Shown: positions 14,085 through 23,526 of the stretch, piece by piece
Layout of the letters: every line of letters begins with the position of its first letter
Numbering within the stretch: the stretch's first letter is position 1
DNA from: Pseudomonadota bacterium
GTDB lineage: Bacteria > Pseudomonadota > Gammaproteobacteria > Burkholderiales > Burkholderiaceae_C
Length of the DNA: 23,526 nucleotides
Direction of reading: 5' to 3'
NCBI GenBank assembly: GCA_023396625.1
Contig: JAEWVY010000309.1
Location: forward strand, 1-23,526
The notes under the pieces: model-generated
Seen by the model: only the letters and a program-made list of their open reading frames with translations
Told to the model about the DNA's origin: nothing
Databases searched by the model: none
Made by a program: the position numbers and the translations under genes

Positions 14085-15770
14085 TTGAGTTCGCTGCATC
14101 CCACCGCTTCCGCCACCGCCCAGCCCACCCCGGGCGGCGGCGCCGTGTCCCGCCGCCTCTTCCAGCGGCCGGGCGGGTGGATGCTGTTCACGCTGGCCGT
14201 GGCCGCACTGGTGCTGGTTCCGGTTGTCGTCACTTTCTCGTCGTTCGCCCGCGTGGAAGGTGACGTGCTCGCCCATCTGGCCGAATTCGTGCTTCCCGAA
14301 CTGGTGGTCAACACGCTCTGGCTGGTGTTCGGCGTGGGCTTAGGCGTGAGCACCCTGGGCATCTCGCTGGCCTGGCTGGTGGCCATGTGCGAGTTTCCCG
14401 GCCGCCGCGTGCTCGAAGGGGCGCTGATGCTGCCGCTGGCGCTGCCGGCCTACGTGACGGCCTTCGTCGCCATCGGCCTGCTTGACTTCACCGGGCCGCT
14501 GCAGACCTGGCTGCGCGAGGGCTGGGGCCTCACCGGCCTGCCCGAGATCCGCTCACGCGGGGGGGTGGTGCTGGTGATGTCTCTCGCGCTTTACCCCTAC
14601 GTCTACCTGATCGCGAAAAATGCGTTTGCCACACAGGGCGCCATGGCCCTGGAAGCCGCGCAGTCGCTCGGCCTGTCCCGCACGCAGGGATTTTTCCGCG
14701 TCGCCCTGCCCATGGCGCGGCCGTGGATTGCCGCGGGTCTGATGCTGGCACTGATGGAAACCCTGGCCGACTTCGGCACCATGGCCGTGTTCAACCACGA
14801 CACCTTCACCACCGCCATCTACAAGGCATGGTATGGGCTGTTTTCCCTGCCGGCGGCAGCCCAGTTGGCGTCCATCCTGATCCTGTTCGTGTTGGTGGCC
14901 GTCGTGCTGGAGCAACGCTCGCGCACCCGGATGCGCTACGGCGCAGTCGGCCGCGGCGGGGCGTCACGCCGGTTCCGGCTCTCGCCGGCGCTGGCTGCGC
15001 TGGTCTCGCTCTACGCATGTTCCGTTCTGGCCGTGGCATTCGTGGTGCCTGTAGCGCAACTGGCTGTGTGGGCGAGCCGCGTCCTGGCGAGCGACCTGGA
15101 TGCGCGGTATTGGCAGTTCGCCTGGCACTCCCTGCTGTTGTCGGGCATGGGCGCACTGGGTGTGGTGGCCATGGCCTTGCTGCTCGCCTACGCCGGACGC
15201 CAGCGACCCGGCGCAGGCATGCGCTGGGCCCAGCGCCTGGCCACCATCGGCTACGCCTTCCCCGGCGCGGTGCTGGCCGTGGGGTTGTACATTCCCGTGG
15301 CGATGCTGGACAACTGGCTGGTCGATCTCGGGCGCACCGGATTCGGCTTCATGGGCACGGCCTTGCTCAAGGGCACGCTGCTGGTCATGTTCCTGGCGTA
15401 CCTGGTGCGCTTTCTCGCGGTGGGTTTCGGTCCCATCGACAGCGGGTTGCACCGCGTCACCCGCCACATCGACGAAGCCGCCAGAAGTCTCGGCACCGGC
15501 ACGCCCGGATTGCTGGCCCGCGTGCATCTGCCCATGCTGCGCACCAGCCTGTTGACCGCCAGCGCCCTGGCCTTCGTCGATATCATGAAAGAAATGCCCA
15601 TCACCTTGATGACCCGCCCCTTCGGATGGGATACCCTCGCGGTGCGGGTGTTCGAGATGACCTCGGAAGGCGAGTGGGAACGGGCCGCTCTGCCCGCCCT
15701 GGCCATCGTCGCCGTCAGCACCGTCCCGCTCGCCTTCATGGCCTGGCGCGGAGCGCGATCACATGGATGA
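14085..15770 (+). CDS. fbpB: Ferric-iron ABC transporter permease
   Basis: The 561-residue membrane protein is a fused double permease. About twelve hydrophobic segments are arranged in two similar halves, each with the EAA loop that contacts the ATPase: EAAQSLGLSRTQGFF (from residue 190) and EAARSLGTGTPGLLA (from residue 464). This fused layout is standard for FbpB-type iron permeases. The frame begins at a TTG at 14085, ten bases after the binding-protein stop; the nearby ATG at 14077 is out of frame and stops at once. A GTG at 14145 is another possible start, since the first 20 residues are low-complexity. Its stop overlaps the ATPase gene by eight bases. Confidence 0.92.
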   Translation: MSSLHPTASATAQPTPGGGAVSRRLFQRPGGWMLFTLAVAALVLVPVVVTFSSFARVEGDVLAHLAEFVLPELVVNTLWLVFGVGLGVSTLGISLAWLVAMCEFPGRRVLEGALMLPLALPAYVTAFVAIGLLDFTGPLQTWLREGWGLTGLPEIRSRGGVVLVMSLALYPYVYLIAKNAFATQGAMALEAAQSLGLSRTQGFFRVALPMARPWIAAGLMLALMETLADFGTMAVFNHDTFTTAIYKAWYGLFSLPAAAQLASILILFVLVAVVLEQRSRTRMRYGAVGRGGASRRFRLSPALAALVSLYACSVLAVAFVVPVAQLAVWASRVLASDLDARYWQFAWHSLLLSGMGALGVVAMALLLAYAGRQRPGAGMRWAQRLATIGYAFPGAVLAVGLYIPVAMLDNWLVDLGRTGFGFMGTALLKGTLLVMFLAYLVRFLAVGFGPIDSGLHRVTRHIDEAARSLGTGTPGLLARVHLPMLRTSLLTASALAFVDIMKEMPITLMTRPFGWDTLAVRVFEMTSEGEWERAALPALAIVAVSTVPLAFMAWRGARSHG

Positions 15771-16827
15771 ACTGGTTCTCGACTCGATTTCCCAGGCCTA
15801 TGGGCAGCGGCAGGTCATTGCCGGCCTGTCCCTGGCCCTGCCCGAAGGGACCATCGGCTGCCTGCTCGGCCCATCGGGCTGTGGCAAGACCACCGTCCTG
15901 CGCTGCATCTCCGGCTTCGAACCGGTCCAGGCCGGCGAGATTCGCATCGCTGGCGAAACCGTCAGCCGGGCCGGCTGGATGCTGGCCGCCGAGAAGCGCC
16001 GGGTCGGCATGGTGTTCCAGGACTACGCGCTGTTTCCGCACCTCACGGTCGCGGCCAACATCGGCTTCGGCCTGCGCGCCGACACGGCCGCCAGCCGTGA
16101 AGCCCGGGTGGCCGAATTGCTGGCGCTGGTGGGCCTGGCAGACCAGGCGCGATCCTATCCGCATCAGCTCTCGGGTGGCCAGCAGCAGCGCGTCGCCCTG
16201 GCGCGCGCACTGGCGCCGCGGCCGCGCCTGATTCTGATGGACGAGCCCTTTTCAAACCTCGACGTCGAACTGCGTGAGCGCCTGTCGCTCGAAGTGCGCA
16301 ACATCCTCAAGCGCGAGGCCACGGCCGCGCTCATCGTGACGCACGACCAGCACGAAGCCTTCGCGCTGGCCGATTGGGTGGGTGTGATGCACGAGGGGCG
16401 GATCCAGCAGTGGGACACCCCTTATCGGCTGTATCACGAGCCGGCCAATCGCTTTGTCGCCGATTTCGTCGGCCAAGGCACCCTGCTGCAGGGCGAGGTC
16501 GTCAGCGACCACCAGGTGAAGATCGAGTTGGGCATGCTCAACGGCCACATCCCGGTGGAATGCGATGCCAGCGGCTGCAAGGGGTGCGTGCGGCAATGCC
16601 GCGTGGACGTTCTCCTGCGGCCCGACGACATCATCCACGACGACGCCAGCCCGCTGATGGCCGAGGTCGAGAACAAGGCTTTTCGTGGCGCCGAGTTTCT
16701 CTACACCTTGAAGCTGCCCAGCGGCCAGCGCGCGCTGTCGCTCGTCCCCTCGCATCACAACCACGCTGTCGGCGAGCGGATCGGCATCCGGCTGGCGGCG
16801 GATCACGTCATCGCCTTCCGCCAGTGA
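15763..16827 (+). CDS. fbpC: Ferric-iron ABC transporter ATP-binding protein
   Basis: The 354-residue protein has Walker A GPSGCGKT (36-43), Q-loop VFQDYALFPHLT, signature LSGGQQQRVALARAL (from 136), Walker B LILMDEP with D160/E161, and switch histidine in IVTHDQHEA. It powers iron import through the permease encoded just upstream, which it overlaps by eight bases. The C-terminal 110 residues form a TOBE-like regulatory part (VLLRPDDI, GAEFLYTLKLPSG). Within it, C267, C272, C275 and C279 form a tight C-x4-C-x2-C-x3-C cluster that a standard ATPase would not need; it could bind a metal or iron-sulphur centre and sense iron. That idea is inference. Confidence 0.93.
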   Translation: MDELVLDSISQAYGQRQVIAGLSLALPEGTIGCLLGPSGCGKTTVLRCISGFEPVQAGEIRIAGETVSRAGWMLAAEKRRVGMVFQDYALFPHLTVAANIGFGLRADTAASREARVAELLALVGLADQARSYPHQLSGGQQQRVALARALAPRPRLILMDEPFSNLDVELRERLSLEVRNILKREATAALIVTHDQHEAFALADWVGVMHEGRIQQWDTPYRLYHEPANRFVADFVGQGTLLQGEVVSDHQVKIELGMLNGHIPVECDASGCKGCVRQCRVDVLLRPDDIIHDDASPLMAEVENKAFRGAEFLYTLKLPSGQRALSLVPSHHNHAVGERIGIRLAADHVIAFRQ

Positions 16828-16938
16828 CCCCCCAGGGGGCGCGCCAGGCTGCCCACGGCGTCCGGGGCGAGGCATTCGCCAAGGCCATGCGAATTTGCTA
16901 CGCTCTGGCCGCATCGGGATGCAATGCCGGAGGGATGG

Positions 16939-19900
16939 ATGCGAACAAGAAACCTGCTTTTTTCCGTGGGCCTGGGTCTCGTGACCTTTGGCGCCCATGC
17001 GCTTTCGATCACCAGCCTGTCGCCTCAGGGCGAGGTTTCGCGGGTTCGGCAACTGATCGCCAAGTTCGACGGACCGGCCGTGGTCGCCGGCGACCCCAAA
17101 GCGCCCGCGCCCCTGGCGCTCACCTGTTCCGACGCCGAGGCCACCGCGGGCACGGGCCGCTGGAACAGCGAGCGGGAATGGGTGTTCCAGTTCAATCAGG
17201 ACCTGCCCGCGGGCGTGCGCTGCACGGTGCAGCGCAAGACCAATTTCACGCCCCTGTCCGGCGCCACCTGGACAGGCCCCTCGACCTGGCAATTCAACAC
17301 CGGGGGGCCATTCGTGCAAACCATCCGCCCCGGGACCTGGAACAGACTCGACGAGGAGCAGTATTTCGTGCTGCAACTCAACGGACCCGCCAGCCTGCGC
17401 AGCCTTCAGGACAACGTATGGTGCGCGATCGACAACCTGGGTGAGCGCGTCCCGGTTCGCCTCGTCGAAGGCGCCGACCGCGAGGCCCTGCTCAAGTCGC
17501 TGCGGCTCGACAAGGCGGCGGCCAAGGACCCCCTGCGTTTCGCCACGCTGACCTGCGCCCGGCGCCTGCCCCCGGGAGGCCAGGTCCAGTTGGTGTACGG
17601 CAAGGGTGTCAGCACCCCAGGAGGCATCGCCAACACGATCGAGCGCCGCTATGCGTGGAAAGTGCGCGAACCTTTTGACGCCAGTTTCAGCTGCGAACGG
17701 GAAAATGCCCAGGCAGACTGCCTGCCGATTCGACCCCTGACCCTGGCGTTCAATGCGCCGGTCCCCCGCAAACTGGCCGGCGCCATCCGCCTGAAATCCG
17801 CCAAGGAGACGTTCAAACCGGTCTTCGACAAGGACGATGAGAAGGCCGATGACCCGGACAACGTGGTGAACGCCATCAGTTTTGGCCCGGTGCTTCCCGA
17901 GCAAACCCCGTTCACGATCGAACTGCCCCGTGATTTCCGCGACGCGTCGGGACGAGCCTTGGACAATGCCAGCGCCTTCCCGCTGAAGGTGATGACCGGC
18001 CCCTTGCCGCCGCTGGCCAAATTCGCCGCCGCGCCGTTTGGCATTGTCGAACGCTTTGCCGAGGGGGCGGACGGTCCCGCTCTGCTGCCGGTGACGCTGC
18101 GCAAGGTCGAGCCCGCGCTGCAGACGCAGGCCCTGACCGCGAGCCGTATCGGTGACCTTCGGCCCGACACCGATGCCACCATCATCGCCTGGATGCGCAA
18201 GCTGCGTCGCTACGAGGATTTCACCGTGCCGCGCAAACAGGCGGCACTGGACGTCAAAGGCCCGCTGCCACGGCAGCTCGACAAGGGCGACGACATGGTG
18301 CAGACCCGGATGGTCTCGCTGCTGGCGGGACAAAGCCAGGTGAAAACGCTGGAGTTGCCCCGGCCGGCCTCGAACGACCCCCGTCCATTCGAGGTCGTCG
18401 GTATTCCACTGTCACCGGGTTTCCACGTGGTGGAAATCGCTTCGCCGGCACTGGGCCGCTCGCTGCTCGACCCACGTCATGGTCAGGACCGCGTCATGGT
18501 GGTGCGCACCTCGGCATTGGTGACCAATCTGGGCGTGCATTTCAAACTCGGCCGCGAAAACGCGCTGGCCTGGGTGACGACGCTGGACAAGGGGCAGCCC
18601 GTGGCCGGGGCCACCGTGCGGGTGTCGGACTGCAACGGCAAGCAGGTCGCCTCCGCCACCACCGATGACAAGGGGGTGGCGCGGCTGCAGGGCGTTCCGC
18701 GGCAGCCACCACGCTGCAAGAGTGGCCCGACCGAGGACGACGAGGCCAGCGACGAGCCCGCCTGGTTCGTGAGCGCCCGGGCCCGCGACAGCAAAGGCGT
18801 GGAGGACCTCGCCTTCACCTGGAGCAATTGGAACCGCGGCATCGAACCCTGGCGGTTCAATCTGCCCACCAGCAACGAGACCACGCCCGACCTGCGCGCC
18901 CACACCATCTTCGACCGCACTCTGCTGCGTGCCGGAGAGACCGTGTCCATGAAGCACCTGATCCGCACCGAAACCCTGGGGGGGTTCGGCGTGCCCAAGA
19001 CCCTGCCCCCGGAATTGGCGATCACGCACACCGGCAGCGGCCAGACCTGGACCCAGCCACTGACCTGGCGGCGCACCCCCACGGGCGGCCGCAGCGCCGA
19101 GAGCAGCTTCCATATCCCTCCGGCCGCGCGCCTGGGTCACTACGAAGTCGAATTGCGCGGCGGCGAGGACGACAGTGGCCAGCAAAACTACACCACGGGC
19201 AGTTTCCGCGTGGAGGAATTCCGTCTTCCGGTGTTCGAGGGACGCATCGGGCCCACGGAGCACAAGCCACTGATCCACGTCGACAGCGTGCCGGTGGCCG
19301 TACAAGTCAACTACGTCGCCGGCGGCCCAGCCGCCAACCTGCCGGTCAGGGTATCCGCCACGGCGCGCAAAACCGTCCCGGAATTCCCCGACCACGCCGA
19401 CTTCAGCTTCCAGTTGCCACGGGCCGACAGCGACGGGCGCGGTGGAAGCGATGAGGTCGAACCTGCCGGCGATGACAGCCGCGTCATCGCCGACAAGCTG
19501 CCGCTCACGCTCGACCGCCAGGGCGCCGGGCAGGTCAAACTCGACAAACTCCCCGACGTGAAGCAGGCTCACGAACTGCGGTTCGAGGCCAGCTACGCCG
19601 ACCCCAATGGCGAAGTGCAGACGCTGAGCAGCACGGCCACGCTGTGGCCCGCCGGCGTGATCGCGGGTATCAAGGCGGAGCAATGGGTCTCGGCCAGCCG
19701 CTCGGTCCATTTCCAGGCGCTGGCACTGGACCTGTCCGGAAAACCCGCCGCCGGCGTGCCGCTCGAAGTGCACGCCGTGACACGCGCCGTGACCACCAGC
19801 CGCAAGCGCCGGGTGGGCGGCTTCTATACCTATGACAACAAGACCGAGACCCGGGATCTGGGCAAGGTCTGCAGCGGCAACAGCGACGCCCGCGGCCTGC

Positions 19901-22890
19901 TGCTGTGCGACACCAAGCTCGGCGAGCCAGGCGAAGTGGAACTGGTCGTCACCGCCAGGGACTCCGCCGGCCGCACCGCCCAGGCCGCCAGTTCGGTGTG
20001 GGTGACGAAGCAGGGCGAACTGTGGTTTGGCGGCGAGGACCATGATCGCATGGACCTGCTGCCGGAGAAAAAGAGCTACCAGCCCGGCGAGACCGCGCGC
20101 TTTCAGGTGCGCATGCCCTTCCGCTTCGCCACCGTGCTCGTCACGGTGGAACGGGAAGGCGTCATCGACAGCCATGTCATGCAACTGAACGGGCAGGACC
20201 CCACGCTTGAACTCAAGATCGGAGACAGCTGGGGCCCCAACGTCTACATCAGTGCGCTGGCCTTGCGCGGGCGTCTGCGCGAAGTGCCCTGGTACAGCTT
20301 CTTCACCTGGGGATTCAGGGCGCCCCGCGAATGGTGGACGGCCTTCTGGTACGAGGGACGGGAGTACACGGCACCGACGGCCCTGGTGGATCTGAGCAAA
20401 CCGGCATACCGCCTGGGGGTGGCCGAAATCCGCGTCGGCACGCAGGCGCATCGGCTCGATGTCGCCGTCAAGGCCGACCGCGAAAGCTACCCCATCCGCG
20501 GCACCGCCACCGTCACCATCACGGCACGGCTCCCCGATGGCAAGCCCGCCGCTGGCGCCGAGGTGGCCCTGGCCGCGGTGGACCAGGCCCTGCTGGAACT
20601 GCTGCCAAACACCAGCTGGAATCTGCTGGAAGCCATGTTGCGGCGCCGCAGCTGGGGCGTGGAAACCGCCACGGCCCAGATGGAGATCATCGGCCGGCGC
20701 CACTATGGGCGCAAGGCGGTGCCGGCTGGCGGCGGTGGCGGCAAGTCACCCACACGCGAACTGCTCGACACCCTGCTGCTGTGGAAACCCGCCATTGTGT
20801 TGGACGCCAGCGGCCAGGCCACGGTGAAGGTTCCACTCAACGACGCGCTCACGCGTTTTCGCATCGTCGCTGTGGCCGACGCGGCCACCGGGCTGTTCGG
20901 GACGGGGCAGACCCATATCCGCGCCACGCAGGACTTGCAGATCATCAGCGGCCTGCCACCGCTGGTCCGCGAAGGGGATCAGTTCCGTGCCCAGTTCACC
21001 CTGCGCAACACCACGAAGCAGGCGATGAAAGTGGCCGTCGCGCCGCGGGCCACCCTGCTGGAGCTGCCGGCCCAGACTGCCGACATCCCGCCCGGAGAGG
21101 CCCGGGAGCTGTCCTGGACCGTCACCGCGCCGGCACAACTGGCGTTCACGCGCCAGGAGGCCATCCTGTGGGAAATCGAGGCCAAAGACAGCATCAGCGG
21201 CGCACGCGATGCGCTCAAGGCCCGCCAGCGCATCGTGCCCGCGGTGCCGCTGACGGTACAGCAGGCCACGCTGACACAGATCGACGGGCCGTTCAGCCTG
21301 GAGGTGGCGCCCCCCGGTGATGCCCAGCCCGGCCGGGGCGGCCTCAAGCTCGCGTTGCAGCCCCGTCTTGCCGAAGGCCTGCCCGGCGTGCGGGACTGGT
21401 TCGCCGACTACCCGTTCGTCTGCCTGGAACAGAAGACCAGCAAGGCCATCGGGTTGCGGGACGCCAGACTCTGGCAGACCGTGGTCAGCCAGATCCCCAC
21501 CTATCTCGACAGTGACGGCCTGGCCAGCTACTTCCCGCCACGCGACGGCGAAACCGACCGCGGCAGCGACACCCTTACCGCTTACCTGCTGGCCGCTTCG
21601 CACGAAGCGGCTGGCGTGAACCCGGCCTTTGCGCTGCCCGACGAGGCCCGCGCGCCCATGGAACGCGGGTTGATTGCCTTTGTCGAAGGCCGCATCCAGC
21701 GCAACTTCTGGGCGCCGCGAAAGGACCTGGACGTGCGCAAGCTCGCCGCCATCGAGGCGCTGTCGCGCCACGGACGGGCGCAAGGGCGCATGCTGGGCAG
21801 CATCACCATCGCTCCGAACCAGTGGCCCACGAGCGCCGTGCTCGACTGGATCGCCATCCTCAAGCGCGTGGCCGACGTGCCGCAGCGCGAGCAGCGCCTG
21901 GCCGAGGCGATGCAGATTCTGCGCAGCCGGCTGTCCTGGCAGGGCACGAAACTGATCTTCAGCACCGAACGGGATGACTACTGGTGGTGGCTGATGAGCC
22001 ATGGCGACGTGAACACGGCGCGCCTGCTGCTCACGGTGATGGACGACCCGGCCTGGAAGAGCGACATCGGCCGCGTGGCCAACGGCTTCATCGCGCGGCA
22101 GCAGCGCGGTGCCTGGCACACCACCACCGCCAACCTCTGGGGCGGCCTGGCGCTGGAGAAATTCTCGGCCAAGTTCGAGGCCACCCCCGTGGCCGGCACC
22201 ACGCGCGCGGCACTCGGTGCCACCAACGCCAGCGTGGACTGGGCCAAGGTGGACCGCGTGAAGTCCACAGACGCCGCAGGGGCGCCGCTTCAGGGACGGC
22301 TCTTTGGCGCCCCCGCGTCTCCCGGAAACCTGCAGGGCAACACGATGTTCTTGCCCTGGGGTAAGGACGCCCGCGCCGACACCCTGACCCTCGCCCATCA
22401 GGGCACGGGCAAGCCCTGGCTGACGCTGCAGTCCCTCGCGGCGGTGGAACTGAAGGCACCGTTCAACGCGGGCTACAGCATCCGCAAGACCGTCACACCG
22501 GTGGAGCAGGCCAATCCGGGACGCCACTCGCGCGGCGATGTCCTGCGCGTGACGCTGGAGGTCAACGCCAGCGCCGACATGACCTGGGTGGTCGTGACCG
22601 ACCCGATCCCCGGCGGGGCCACCATCCTGGGCAGCGGCCTTGGCCGCGACTCCCAGATTGCCACGCAAGGTGAAAAGCGGGCGGGCTGGGCCTGGCCCGC
22701 CTTCGAGGAACGCAGCTTCGAAGCCTACCGCAGCTACTACGAATACCTGCCCAAAGGCACGTTCAAGATGGAGTACACAGTGCGCTTGAACAACGTCGGT
22801 GACTTCGCCTTGCCGCCGACCCGGGTGGAGGCGATGTATGCGCCGGAAATGTTCGGAGAAGCGCCGAATGCCCGCATGGTGGTCAAGTGA
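16939..22890 (+). CDS. Large bacterial alpha-2-macroglobulin (YfhM-like)
   Basis: The 1983-residue protein is longer than E. coli YfhM (about 1650). It has a signal peptide (about 1-21, ending AHA before LS) with no lipobox cysteine, so it should be soluble in the periplasm. Macroglobulin-type beta domains follow, including LVTNLGVHFKLGRENALAW and LLRAGETVSMKHLIR. A bait-region-like part contains LLPEKKSYQPGETARFQV, then the A2M domain (LLWKPAIVLDASGQATVKV), the thioester domain with C1495-L-E-Q1498 (YPFVCLEQKTS), and a C-terminal receptor-like beta domain. Such proteins trap attacking proteases covalently. CGGAGGG at 16928-16934 fits the ATG at 16939 better than the one at 16924. pbpC follows at 22928, as in other genomes. 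Confidence 0.93.
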   Translation: MRTRNLLFSVGLGLVTFGAHALSITSLSPQGEVSRVRQLIAKFDGPAVVAGDPKAPAPLALTCSDAEATAGTGRWNSEREWVFQFNQDLPAGVRCTVQRKTNFTPLSGATWTGPSTWQFNTGGPFVQTIRPGTWNRLDEEQYFVLQLNGPASLRSLQDNVWCAIDNLGERVPVRLVEGADREALLKSLRLDKAAAKDPLRFATLTCARRLPPGGQVQLVYGKGVSTPGGIANTIERRYAWKVREPFDASFSCERENAQADCLPIRPLTLAFNAPVPRKLAGAIRLKSAKETFKPVFDKDDEKADDPDNVVNAISFGPVLPEQTPFTIELPRDFRDASGRALDNASAFPLKVMTGPLPPLAKFAAAPFGIVERFAEGADGPALLPVTLRKVEPALQTQALTASRIGDLRPDTDATIIAWMRKLRRYEDFTVPRKQAALDVKGPLPRQLDKGDDMVQTRMVSLLAGQSQVKTLELPRPASNDPRPFEVVGIPLSPGFHVVEIASPALGRSLLDPRHGQDRVMVVRTSALVTNLGVHFKLGRENALAWVTTLDKGQPVAGATVRVSDCNGKQVASATTDDKGVARLQGVPRQPPRCKSGPTEDDEASDEPAWFVSARARDSKGVEDLAFTWSNWNRGIEPWRFNLPTSNETTPDLRAHTIFDRTLLRAGETVSMKHLIRTETLGGFGVPKTLPPELAITHTGSGQTWTQPLTWRRTPTGGRSAESSFHIPPAARLGHYEVELRGGEDDSGQQNYTTGSFRVEEFRLPVFEGRIGPTEHKPLIHVDSVPVAVQVNYVAGGPAANLPVRVSATARKTVPEFPDHADFSFQLPRADSDGRGGSDEVEPAGDDSRVIADKLPLTLDRQGAGQVKLDKLPDVKQAHELRFEASYADPNGEVQTLSSTATLWPAGVIAGIKAEQWVSASRSVHFQALALDLSGKPAAGVPLEVHAVTRAVTTSRKRRVGGFYTYDNKTETRDLGKVCSGNSDARGLLLCDTKLGEPGEVELVVTARDSAGRTAQAASSVWVTKQGELWFGGEDHDRMDLLPEKKSYQPGETARFQVRMPFRFATVLVTVEREGVIDSHVMQLNGQDPTLELKIGDSWGPNVYISALALRGRLREVPWYSFFTWGFRAPREWWTAFWYEGREYTAPTALVDLSKPAYRLGVAEIRVGTQAHRLDVAVKADRESYPIRGTATVTITARLPDGKPAAGAEVALAAVDQALLELLPNTSWNLLEAMLRRRSWGVETATAQMEIIGRRHYGRKAVPAGGGGGKSPTRELLDTLLLWKPAIVLDASGQATVKVPLNDALTRFRIVAVADAATGLFGTGQTHIRATQDLQIISGLPPLVREGDQFRAQFTLRNTTKQAMKVAVAPRATLLELPAQTADIPPGEARELSWTVTAPAQLAFTRQEAILWEIEAKDSISGARDALKARQRIVPAVPLTVQQATLTQIDGPFSLEVAPPGDAQPGRGGLKLALQPRLAEGLPGVRDWFADYPFVCLEQKTSKAIGLRDARLWQTVVSQIPTYLDSDGLASYFPPRDGETDRGSDTLTAYLLAASHEAAGVNPAFALPDEARAPMERGLIAFVEGRIQRNFWAPRKDLDVRKLAAIEALSRHGRAQGRMLGSITIAPNQWPTSAVLDWIAILKRVADVPQREQRLAEAMQILRSRLSWQGTKLIFSTERDDYWWWLMSHGDVNTARLLLTVMDDPAWKSDIGRVANGFIARQQRGAWHTTTANLWGGLALEKFSAKFEATPVAGTTRAALGATNASVDWAKVDRVKSTDAAGAPLQGRLFGAPASPGNLQGNTMFLPWGKDARADTLTLAHQGTGKPWLTLQSLAAVELKAPFNAGYSIRKTVTPVEQANPGRHSRGDVLRVTLEVNASADMTWVVVTDPIPGGATILGSGLGRDSQIATQGEKRAGWAWPAFEERSFEAYRSYYEYLPKGTFKMEYTVRLNNVGDFALPPTRVEAMYAPEMFGEAPNARMVVK

Positions 22891-22927
22891 ATCGTCCGCG
22901 CCCCTGCCTCGACCGGGAAGGCTCGGG

Positions 22928-23526
22928 ATGGTGAACCCGAGGCGCGCCACCGCGCGGGCGGCGCTGGCCGCCGTCCTGACGCTGGCCGCCATCACGGCCC
23001 GGGCCCTGCCCTCCTACACCGAGGTCAAGCAGGCCTTCCGGCCGTCGGACACCCTGCTCCTCGACCGCCATGGCGAGGTCGTCCACCGCCTGCGCACCGA
23101 CCCGCAGGTACGGCGCGGCACCTGGGTTTCCGTGGCGGACATCTCTCCCGCCCTGCGCAGCGCGATCGTGCTCAGCGAAGACCGGCGTTTCCACGAGCAC
23201 AGCGGCGTGGACTGGCGTGCGGTGACCGCCGCCGCCTGGGCCAACCTGTTCAATACCCGCACGCGCGGCGCATCCACGCTCACCATGCAGCTGGCCAGCC
23301 TGCTCGACGACCCGGCGTCGCAGCAGCTGCGCGCCGGACCTGGCGGGCGCAACGTGGTGCAGAAGCTCGGCCAGGCGGTGGCGGCCCAACGGCTGGAAAC
23401 CCAGTGGCGCAAGGACCAGATCCTGGAGGCCTACCTGAACCTCGTGCCGTTTCGCGGCGAGATCGTGGGCATCGACGCGCTCAGCCGCAGCCTGTTCGGC
23501 AAGGCCCCGCACGGCCTGGACGCGCG
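22928..23526 (+). CDS. pbpC: Penicillin-binding protein 1C, 3' end cut by the window
   Basis: The frame is open from the ATG at 22928 to the window end (199 complete codons). An N-terminal hydrophobic anchor (about 9-26, AALAAVLTLAAITARAL) precedes the glycosyltransferase-51 domain: LLLDRHGEVVHRLR, then the catalytic E84 in LSEDRRFHEHSGVDW, the STLTMQLASLL block, and AYLNLVPFRGEIVGIDALSR. The domain joins lipid II units into glycan strands. The transpeptidase and C-terminal domains lie outside the window. The gene begins 37 bp after the alpha-2-macroglobulin stop; the pairing with yfhM-type genes is well known and suggests that trapping of proteases is linked to repair of a breached wall. Confidence 0.93.
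   Translation, partial: MVNPRRATARAALAAVLTLAAITARALPSYTEVKQAFRPSDTLLLDRHGEVVHRLRTDPQVRRGTWVSVADISPALRSAIVLSEDRRFHEHSGVDWRAVTAAAWANLFNTRTRGASTLTMQLASLLDDPASQQLRAGPGGRNVVQKLGQAVAAQRLETQWRKDQILEAYLNLVPFRGEIVGIDALSRSLFGKAPHGLDA

Noticed and set aside
16252..22995. Very long minus-strand open frames (693, 763 and 749 codons) opposite the iron ATPase, alpha-2-macroglobulin and pbpC genes
   Set aside because: They are antisense to clearly recognisable proteins, have no family motifs and are rich in Gly/Arg/His/Gln as expected of shadow frames in high-GC DNA.

Overview
The window is high-GC DNA from a betaproteobacterium, most likely Burkholderiales and probably Comamonadaceae. This is judged from gene content: an orphan Bug-type TctC receptor, an AlgZ/AlgR-like pair divergent from argH, an orphan ferredoxin reductase beside an epimerase-like gene, and strong GC bias in codon use. 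This is my reading of the proteins; no search was run. No rRNA, tRNA or CRISPR array was found.

Positions 1 to about 1650 look like the edge of a prophage or a phage remnant. There is a truncated phage protein with a Mor-type transcription activator overlapping it, then a gene-poor stretch. That stretch holds five copies of an 11-bp inverted/direct repeat next to a perfect DnaA box, a minus-strand unit of degenerate phage-like reading frames ending in a good intrinsic terminator, and a small divergent membrane-protein ORF.

Positions 1974 to 10068 are ordinary chromosome: a glycine-zipper envelope protein, a DUF2853 protein, an epimerase-like SDR protein, an orphan 2Fe-2S/FAD reductase, a small secreted protein with an internal duplication, a Bug solute receptor, a LytTR response regulator with its sensor kinase, and argininosuccinate lyase (argH).

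Positions 10099 to 12834 hold a stress-type module. A Tat-exported ferritin-like protein is divergent from an ECF sigma factor, its RskA-like anti-sigma factor and an NlpC/P60 lipoprotein. The divergent intergenic region carries two back-to-back copies of the same promoter-like pattern (TGAATCC, 16 bp, CGTAT), so the sigma factor probably drives both itself and the ferritin-like gene.

Positions 13061 to 16827 form a complete ferric-iron ABC importer (fbpABC type) whose ATPase carries an unexpected four-cysteine cluster in its C-terminal regulatory part. Positions 16939 to the end hold a very large bacterial alpha-2-macroglobulin with a thioester motif, followed by the start of a penicillin-binding protein 1C gene cut by the window edge. 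This is the known yfhM-pbpC pairing of periplasmic defence and peptidoglycan repair.

Three related copies of a 34-bp intergenic repeat are scattered after genes at about 5.0, 6.7 and 12.9 kb. I saw no wholly new multi-gene system. The most useful leads are the divergent sigma-factor promoters, the repeat cluster in the phage-edge region, the cysteine cluster in the iron-transport ATPase and the dispersed intergenic repeat.
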